Below are positions 57,266 to 64,000 of a stretch of DNA of 64,000 nt, one piece after another. The notes beneath the pieces are model-generated. The model was given only the letters and a program-made list of their open reading frames with translations, was not told where the DNA came from and did no database searches. The position numbers and the translations under genes were made by a program. The stretch is from Isoetes taiwanensis (Eukaryota; Streptophyta; Lycopodiopsida; Isoetales; Isoetaceae). Within the stretch, counting starts at the first letter, position 1, and each line of letters starts with the position of its first letter. The stretch spans positions 27,555,754 to 27,619,753 of the forward strand of contig JAJEKV010000006.1 of the NCBI GenBank assembly GCA_021234155.1, in the 5' to 3' direction.

Positions 57266-57541
57266 TCATGTTTTGGTAGCTGGAGGCGAAAGCTTCAGAG
57301 CCTTGGAAGAAAACGAGCAGGAAGAGCAAGTAAGTTTGAGTTTGAGCAAGTTTGAGCGATGCAATTTTTGGTGCTTAGAAGACCCAGCTCTCAACGGCTC
57401 TGCTTCGTTTTCTGCATCTATCCAACAATGACTATCTAAGCTCAACTTTGGTTGTACTGGAAAACTTGACGGATTTGATGGTACTAAATCTATCCTTGCT
57501 ACCAAGGGGGTTTGAGGAACTTTGTCAAGACACGAAGACAC
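57266..57541 (-). other. Ser/Leu/Lys-rich open frame, unrecognised
   Basis: A minus-strand frame of 91 codons (KVPQTPLVARIDLVPSNPSS ... KLSPPATKT) lacks an ATG at its start. It looks more protein-like than its neighbours but has no known motif. It might be a terminal exon or a chance frame. Confidence 0.25.
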
Positions 57542-57639
57542 AATCTAGCATAATAATTTTTTTTTATCCAATCCAATTTAGGCTTCTCATCGTCCCACTT
57601 AGGCAAATGAAATCCTAATCGTCTAAATTAGGGTGGGAT

Positions 57640-57830
57640 CCAACTCTAATATTTACATTAGGGGAAGGCCACCAATAGTGGACCATGACCCAATTGTGAA
57701 TCGTACAAAAATGGGTCAATTTCTCCAATAGTGGATCAACCCATAATTATTGTAGCAATCTCAAACCATTCCAAGAAAATGGATTTAAGCTTAACCATTA
57801 AACCTTGATCCACAATTGGGGCATTCAATG
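57640..57830. repeat. Short imperfect direct repeats (CCAATAGTGGA family)
   Basis: The words CCAATAGTGGAC, CCAATAGTGGATC and the related CACAATTGGG occur repeatedly within 190 bases. This is a small degenerate repeat of unknown type. Confidence 0.35.
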
Positions 57831-58009
57831 ATTCTTTTTATTTCTAGATAGACCCATTTCATAGGGAAATGTTTTGGGCAATTCAAATCCAATATTTTTG
57901 AAAAGAAACTTGCATAATATCTCATACCAAGATCTGAACCATGCAATTCAATTGACAAAATTATTTTATTTTTTACCTTTTCTTTGGCAATGGCTCTTAA
58001 CTGGTTTAC

Positions 58010-58527
58010 TATTTGGCTTCAGAGCTACAAAAAATAGAGCGCGTTGAACATAGCATAACTAGAGATCTACAATGTTATCACAAAAATTCTCTAGTGATTT
58101 CATGTCAAACCTATGCAGGGATAGAGAATGATAATTCTCACTTCCCAGGACACATCAAGGTGAAGGTTCACTGCTATTACACAAAACAATCCAAGAATTT
58201 GAACAAAGTAACACTTCTTCAAGAGACTTTGTAAGGTAGGCCATCATCTTCTAGGCTAGAAAATAGGGAGGAATATGCTGAATTAAGTAGCAGCATCTCT
58301 GGCAAAGAAATAGAACTCTGCAATCTTCAAAGGACAAAACAGAGAGCTGAAAGTTTGACAACAGTTGGCATCAAAGCAGCTGAAATATCTTTCAAACAGT
58401 ATTGTCACTGCTCCACCATTTTCAAACTAAATGATGGACTCTTTACAACATTTTATCCATACTACTTAAAATTTACAAGTGAAAGAAGAGAACCGCAGTC
58501 ACAATCTTCTTATTCTGTGCCACCATA
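58010..58527 (+). other. Long plus-strand frame interrupted by one TAA
   Basis: From an AG at 58009-58010 the frame reads ELQKIERVEHSITRDLQCYH and onward. It meets TAA at 58232, then stays open in the same frame for about 97 codons (SRLENREEYAELSSSISGKE ... QSQSSYSVPP) to TAA near 58527. It lies in the 3' flank of the minus-strand plastid gene. The family is not recognised; it may be an old coding fragment or a chance frame in 3'-UTR DNA. Confidence 0.3.
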
Positions 58528-58597
58528 AGCATTCCTTACCATAAAAATAATCTGCAACATTATTGCATTGTTTCCTTTTACTTTTGAGGCCAATAAT

Positions 58598-60713
58598 TCA
58601 ATCTAAATAAAAAAGTGTGACAATTTTCCTAAGCTCTTTGGCTTCTCTGCAAGTCTCCATTAGAAGCTTACTGTCATGGAAAGCAAAGCATATAACCTGT
58701 TGGACGTGGGATAAAATGTCCATGTTGCAAAGCCTATAACATTAAACACAGTAATCAGTAAAGAATTCAGCAGCATCGGAGGCTAACAGAAAATCGTAAG
58801 TTGCTGCACCTGCTTGCTTCAAGCAAAGGAAGATGGTCATTGTGAGGCTTTTCAACAAGATGCTTCACCTGACATATGACAGCAAAGACATAGGCCAGAC
58901 ATTGATGAGCCACTGTGCTCCAATAAACTAGAACATTGCATTTTAGTAGTTTTCCCTACAATATTCAAGAACATACAAGAACGTGTAAAATAGCATAACT
59001 GCTTGCAGAACTTTGTTGGCTCAAGTATAAATTCGCAATGCCACAACTTTTTGAAAAGAAAACTCATCTAGACCCAAGGTTTATCCCATGTTCATGCACC
59101 TCAACCAAGCATCCCCAGACTATTTCCATATCGATCTCAAAGGAACTAATTCCTGTCCCCTAACCAATAAAAAGAAACTTTTCCCAAGAAAATTAATGAA
59201 ATTAAAGGACCCAAATTTTATCCCACGTTCCTACACCTCAACCAAACATCTCCAAACTATTCCTATATCTGTCGTACGTGGGACCTAATTCCTAATCTGC
59301 GTAACCAAAAAAAAGACACTATTTCCCCACGAAAATCAAGTGATTTTTGCTCATACTAGAGTGTTCACACCATGCAACATTTTTCTGGGTTAGTTATCTA
59401 ATTTCAATTCTTAGCATTTAAGGCCTGTAAACTAATGCCCAAATAGATAATGGTTCTAAATCTAGTTCAATTACCAGGAAGCACAAGCAGAATTCAATAT
59501 TCATTCCATCAGAACTTCAAGTTATTAAAGCTTTTACCTTTGAAAGCAACTCTTGACTTTCCGGAGATTGCCTCTTTAGACTTTGAGGAAGAATTACTGT
59601 CAGCAAGTCCGGTCTTTCTGCTCTCAAAGCTCCACGAATAACAGCAGCATTTGTCCCAGATGCCCCAGATGTAAATATATGGTTTTTCTAAGCCAATGAG
59701 GCACAAAAACTTAATATTGGCAAACTAAATTTTGTATGAAGGCATAGTTGACCGAGATATATCCTCACCGTTATAACCATTGCATAACTAAGAATCTCAA
59801 TTAGCTGTTGATGCATGTACCCCATATTTCTTGTTCCAAAAAATCCTATAGCCCTGGGCCCTTGCTGTTGAATTGCAAGAAGTTCCTGTAAAGTTATCTC
59901 TTGTCAGACAATGCATCCATTTGAAATTATGTATAAGCTATGTTGGAATACGGACATGGCACTTTAATCAACTGAACATCATAGAGATTCTTTTCTTTTA
60001 ACCAAAGGAACATATGCGCAACATTCAATTGCTTTTTACTTCTCATGGTACATCTACTATTTAGTAAAGCATTGGTAGCAAATGGTACCTGTAAATAATC
60101 AAGGTCTGGTATAGATTTGTATTCTGCTTGGGCAGTGGCTGTACCACCTACAACAGATTCAGCTTGATTAGGTAGTTCCTCAGCATAGGAGTAAACCCCA
60201 TCCTGTTTTTTAAGTGATTCCTTCCAGTATCTGCTCTGTTCACTGTTTGAACCCGCTTCCAGCTATCAAATTCCATTGAGAAAGTTCCTGAGAAGAGTCT
60301 ATCAGCTATTTAAAAATAACAATTGACGTAGACTCATTCCATACTTGTAAGACATGATTGTTAACGAATATGAAACATGATAGTTAATCCTATACCATAC
60401 AGTGTAATGAATCTATCATACAGTGTATAAAATCCTACATCATGCACTGTATCCTATTCAGATTGGATATTAATCTAATGAAATGCAAACAGTGAACAGG
60501 AAAAAACTCGCCTACCCAATCCTCGAGTTTGAATTCTTTGAAAGTAGAAAACCCACACTTCAATCTCCTTAAAGACCTCCGCCGTTGGCGCAGTCTGTCA
60601 TAACCCAAACGCATGCAAACCCAGTTTCTAGATTGACAAGCCCTCTGTGCATAATAAAAAGAACCCAATGAAGCTGTGGGCACTACGACGCTGCAAGCCC
60701 CAGCGGGGGGCAT
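58598..60713 (-). CDS. Conserved plant protein, probably plastid-targeted, six exons
   Basis: Minus-strand exons 60516-60713, 60089-60262, 59769-59885, 59538-59687, 58810-58868 and 58598-58733 all have GT-AG borders and matching phases. They splice to 834 nt, 277 residues. The start is ATG 60713; an upstream in-frame TTG at 60728 is not used. The N-terminus (MPPAGACSVVVPTASLGSF, then Arg-rich with almost no acidic residues) resembles a chloroplast transit peptide. The core reads ELLAIQQQGPRAIGFFGTRN, HQQLIEILSYAMVIT, then TSGASGTNAAVIRGALRAER, PDLLTVILPQSLKRQSPESQ, VEKPHNDHLPLLEASRLCNM and LRKIVTLFYLD-stop. It matches a strongly conserved protein I recall from land plants, generally unnamed. 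The Gly-rich TSGASGTN and FFGTRN segments suggest a Rossmann-like nucleotide-binding fold of the SLOG/LOG kind (inference). Catalytic role is unknown. It is the only clearly intact multi-exon gene in the window. Confidence 0.92.
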
Positions 60714-61860
60714 GCTTTTCTGCGCCAACTCAGATACCAGAAAGGAGCTTAATCTTCTTATTACCTAGCTAGCAACAATGCATAAGAGAGAACAGAGATG
60801 GCGAAAATAAAAATGAGCTATTTAATCTACTGTGCATCCGGGATTGATGCTTCAAGTTGCATAATCGGAGAAAATGAGACTAGATGGAGTAAATCAGTAG
60901 AGAAAGAGGGCCAGAGAGAGGATAAAAGACAGAGAGACAGTGAAGACAAAGGGGCATGGCTCATGAATCATGATGTAGGAGGCCTGACCTGCAACCTGCG
61001 TACCACCTTGTTTTACCTGCTTTAAAGGTAAGACACACACATGGTGAGAAAATTCTTTGATTTATCTCCAAAGTAAACATAATAGCTATACCTTTGACCT
61101 AAGACCTAGAATTTGGAAGGGGCCTTAACGGTGGCCAAGCCAACTGTTTTAATGAAAAGTTAACTATTGGTGTTGTGTTAGGACACTTTTTAATGGTTGC
61201 TGGTGGTGTTAAGAGAGTGCAAGAAGTCTTTGAATTTGTATTTGATAGATCCTGTAAGTGGTCAAATTCCACACCATTTCCAACCAGAATGCATAGGAGG
61301 AGGGGAAAGAAAAGGAAGCATACTACGGGGAAGGAAAGTAAGAAAATTTCAAAGTTTCAAAGTATGCTAAACAACACCCTAAAAAGGGTCAACCAGGAAA
61401 GAAGGGAGAAGATGGCCGGCCACATGATCACTTCACTTTTAGTGGAAGATTTTCCAGTCAAAGTTGAAGTGGAGGCCTCCTTTTGAAGTCAGAGACTAGA
61501 GACTGTTTCCCAGTGTTCCACTTCGACAATGGGAGCATCCAAAAAAAAAAAAATGGTTTGATCTGTGTCTCCTCCCCCGCCACTACCCCCACTATTGTAT
61601 TCCCCTCCCCTCAGTATCTAATTCATGTACGAAGGTGGATGTTGTGAAAGTTGCATGATGGCTACATATTCTAAAACGAGGTGCACCACGGACTACCACG
61701 GTCGTCGGATCTGTCAATCCGGCGGCCCGGTATGTTGGAGCCTCTGGACACCTCTCGTTTCGATTATGCTCAATTATGATTGGGGGCGCCTATGATTTTA
61801 AGATGTCGAATCTGAGTTTTGCCTCAAGGTTTTGATGGTATATCGAGCCTCTATACGGTT
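60714..61860. promoter_or_regulatory. Upstream region of the plastid-protein gene
   Basis: About 1.1 kb upstream (on the minus strand) of the gene at 58.6-60.7 kb. Purine-rich AGAGAGA text at 60900-60950 could form part of the promoter or leader. No canonical TATA was recognised. Short plus-strand frames here are not supported as genes. Confidence 0.3.
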
Positions 61861-61955
61861 TAAGCAAGCTTTTAGAATATAAATCACGGGGATTGAACCT
61901 CTACCAAAATAACTCAATGTCCTAATAAGACTACTTTAACCAATCTAACCAGTCG
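61735..61955 (-). repeat. tRNA-like SINE head, family B, copy 1
   Basis: Read on the minus strand, GGTTAGATTGGTTAAAGTAG (A-box-like) is followed about 35 bases later by TAGAGGTTCAATCCCCG, a good B box. A related copy lies at 62300-62390, sharing CTTATTAGGAC and the flanking T-rich text. The spacing fits an RNA polymerase III promoter of a tRNA-derived SINE. Confidence 0.55.
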
Positions 61956-62299
61956 AAAGACTATTTTTTATCTTAAATCTATGTTTTTTTTTTATAATAA
62001 CCCATTGAATTGTTTTAGGGATATGGTCTATGGTTTCAAGAATTATATCTATATCAAATCCCCCTGGAACCCCATGTTATTTTGCTACATATGGAGATTT
62101 CACATGATATAAGATGTGCTTCTCATGATTGTACACATATAGTATATATTGATGTTAAATATGACTTTTAACAACGGTTGTATTGTGATTTCGACATACT
62201 TTTATACATCTTCATACATTTGGTTTATTGTGATAAACATTTTAAGCAAGGTGCACCTGAATTACCTCTGTCATTTGATCCATTGATCTTATGGACTAG

Positions 62300-62390
62300 A
62301 GCATATGTTGTTGGGGCCTCAAACATCTAACAAAAATAATTCGAAGTCCTAATAAGAATGATTTGACCAATACAACCAACGAGTTAACAT
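62300..62390 (-). repeat. tRNA-like SINE head, family B, copy 2
   Basis: On the minus strand, CGTTGGTTGTATTGGTCAAA then CTTATTAGGACTTCGAATTA aligns with copy 1. The B box has decayed to GTTTGAGGCCCC. It lies about 440 bases from copy 1 in the same orientation. Confidence 0.5.
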
Positions 62391-62701
62391 GATTATTATT
62401 TTTAATTGAATATATGTTTCTTTGTTAGCACACTAGCCTTACCAGACCTTTCTTGCACGTCACACTTCCACCCGGAGGTGGCATATAAATATGTCATTAG
62501 ATCTTAAAATTTTAACATCAACGGTTCCCAAAATTACAAGCCCGGGGGAGTGGTCCACAGTGAAACTGCTATATGGTTAAGGCAAAGCGATGTGAATTAT
62601 TATTCTCTCAATGTTGCTAAAAATATAATAAAGATGGCGAGAGATAATATTAAGAGATAATTTTTCTAAAAGCCTATTGTTATTAAAAAGAGCAATGTCT
62701 C

Positions 62702-62729
62702 TTTTTTTTTTCTTTTTTTTTTTTTTTTT
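62702..62729 (-). other. Poly(A) tail of the LINE (poly-T on the plus strand)
   Basis: Two T-runs broken by one C mark the 3' end of the minus-strand LINE, about 110 bases after its stop codon. The sequence next to it on the plus-strand left side (AGCAATGTCTC) should be one half of the target-site duplication. Confidence 0.8.
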
Positions 62730-64000
62730 GAGGGACGACAAACTCTTATTCAAAATTCCAGAAGAAGTACACACATAGATGCAGAGACAGGAATAAAATC
62801 TCAGCAGACAAAGATAATCCACTGAGTGCAGCCACCTGTCTATGCATAAGATAAGATACCCAAATATTCCTCAAAAATCAAACGTTTTTTCTCAGGAGCA
62901 AGCTGAGAACATAAGTATGCCTTCATCAATCTATCTTGCGTCTCGTGAAGAAGTTGGTCGACAGTAATTGATAAGCCCTTGAAGATATACATTCGTCTTC
63001 TTTTCCAAATAGACCACAACAACCAGCCTGAAGCTAAGTGAAAAGCCTGCTGCTGCAAGCTGTTCCAAGTGGAAGGATAAATGGCGCGAAGCACCTGCTG
63101 ACTAGTCAAGACCACATGGAAGAGAGATAGTAGCCATGACCAAACTGGCTTAACTTGGTCACATAGAAAAAAGCAGTGCTCGATACTCTCAACCTATGAA
63201 ATGCGGGGATAAAACTTATGAACCAGCACATTAACCCGCAGACATCTGTGAAGGAGTTGCCACCATAAGTAGAAACTTTAGGATGCAGCAATTTATTCGA
63301 GACCCAGGACCACATACGCTTCCACTGAGGAGGGGGAATGCGGAGCTGCCAACCAGCCCGAGGGGGGTCAATGTCAACATCAACCAACATTTGATATAAC
63401 GAATGCACAAGACGTTGTGCATTAACAATTTGGGGACCAGTCCAAATAGGCACATCAATTGATTGTAAAGGAGCGTCTGGCAGAATGCCAGCCAGCTTTT
63501 GCCACAGACTTCTGTCCCATCGAGATAGCATAAACTTAGTCTGAAAAGCATCCCAAGTCAACAAGTGTCATGCCTCATACCAAGCACCAACTATGAGAAT
63601 ACCAGCACGCCTCCAACGCCGTTGAGTCAATGGATGTATAGTAGCACACAGAGGCATGTGGTTATCCAGAGGAATCCACCAACATAGAGAACCTGCCTGT
63701 GGACGTACATCTGGATTAATCTTAAATAGCACACGAACTGTCTCCCAAGAATCAAGCAGTCCCTTCAAGAAGGGGGAAGCATTCGGATATGGACGAAGCT
63801 GATAAAAGAGACACCAAGGAAGAACTGCCCTAAGTGTCGGTTTCCCAAAAGGAATACACTGCCCAAGTGCTTGCGCAACCAATTTCATTCCCGGCGAATG
63901 TACCATACCCACCAAGTAGCGACAAATGAACTTAGATATCATAATTTTACTCTGTAAATGAAAGTCAATCATACCCAGACCTCCAGCAAATTTTGGTTTG
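62702..64000 (-). mobile_element. LINE ORF2 3' end with poly(A), partial (runs off window)
   Basis: Minus-strand frames from the window edge encode the C-terminal part of a plant L1-type ORF2: KPKFAGGLGMIDFHLQSKIM at 63.95-64.0 kb, a Trp-rich linker (MLSRWDRSLWQKLAG), a zinc-binding zf-RVT-like segment (EHCFFLCDQVKPVWSWLL, about 63.13-63.18 kb) and WSIWKRRRMYIFKGLSITVD. It stops at about 62840. An A-rich 3' tail (minus strand) lies at 62702-62729. The frame has one internal TGA at 63568-63570 (GCA TGA CAC, compatible with CGA to TGA) and at least one frameshift near 63.19 kb. It is younger than the LINE at 8-10 kb. The reverse transcriptase and endonuclease should lie beyond the window end. 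Confidence 0.9.

Noticed and set aside
60713-60728. Upstream TTG as the start codon of the plastid protein
   Set aside because: Plant nuclear genes start at ATG; the first in-frame ATG is at 60713 and gives a normal transit-peptide-like N-terminus.

Overview
The window looks like nuclear DNA of a land plant with a large, repeat-rich genome. The evidence is a six-exon gene with GT-AG introns whose spliced product reads as a conserved plastid-targeted plant protein, an EF-hand gene of plant type, LINE retrotransposons with poly(A), and tRNA-like SINE heads. Two transposase-like gene families (one with a GHTHDDID motif, one with a WSDG...GHGKGEHDG core) are ones I associate with bryophytes, lycophytes and ferns more than with seed plants. 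Placement as a non-seed plant is therefore an inference, and I cannot name the species.

Layout. 1-16.5 kb is repeat-derived and decayed: LTR-like segments (0.4-1.7 kb, 5.9-7.7 kb), a minus-strand LINE with endonuclease and reverse-transcriptase remnants (8.35-10.7 kb), AT-rich degenerate repeats (12.8-13.3 kb) and a broken, unrecognised coding region (14.3-15.25 kb). 16.5-21.1 kb holds a tandem triplication of one EF-hand gene: two pseudogenes and one intact 128-codon copy. 21.1-27.3 kb is intergenic with satellites. 27.9-30.24 kb (minus) is a broken gene of the GHTHDDID family. 30.7-32.6 kb contains exon-like fragments. 33.8-42.35 kb (plus) is a damaged multi-intron gene with an FCP1/NIF-type HAD phosphatase domain; its introns carry an array of about 20 copies of a self-complementary element, TCTCGACTCGCGAGTCGAGA. 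45.4-48.06 kb (plus) encodes a coiled-coil plus C3HC4 RING protein. 48.4-50.03 kb (plus) encodes a second FCP1-like domain with the same C-terminal tail as the 34-42 kb gene. It converges on a minus-strand transposase-like gene at 50.23-53.39 kb. 58.6-60.71 kb (minus) is the one clean multi-exon gene. 62.7-64.0 kb is the 3' end of a comparatively young minus-strand LINE with its poly(A).

The most interesting signals are the intron-confined palindromic family, the pair of related FCP1-domain genes beside a transposase-like gene, and a run of in-frame TAG codons where the reading frame continues. The last fits decay of CAG codons by cytosine deamination. Apart from the plastid gene, and perhaps the intact EF-hand copy and the C-terminal exons at 49.3-50.0 kb, nearly all coding sequence here is broken.
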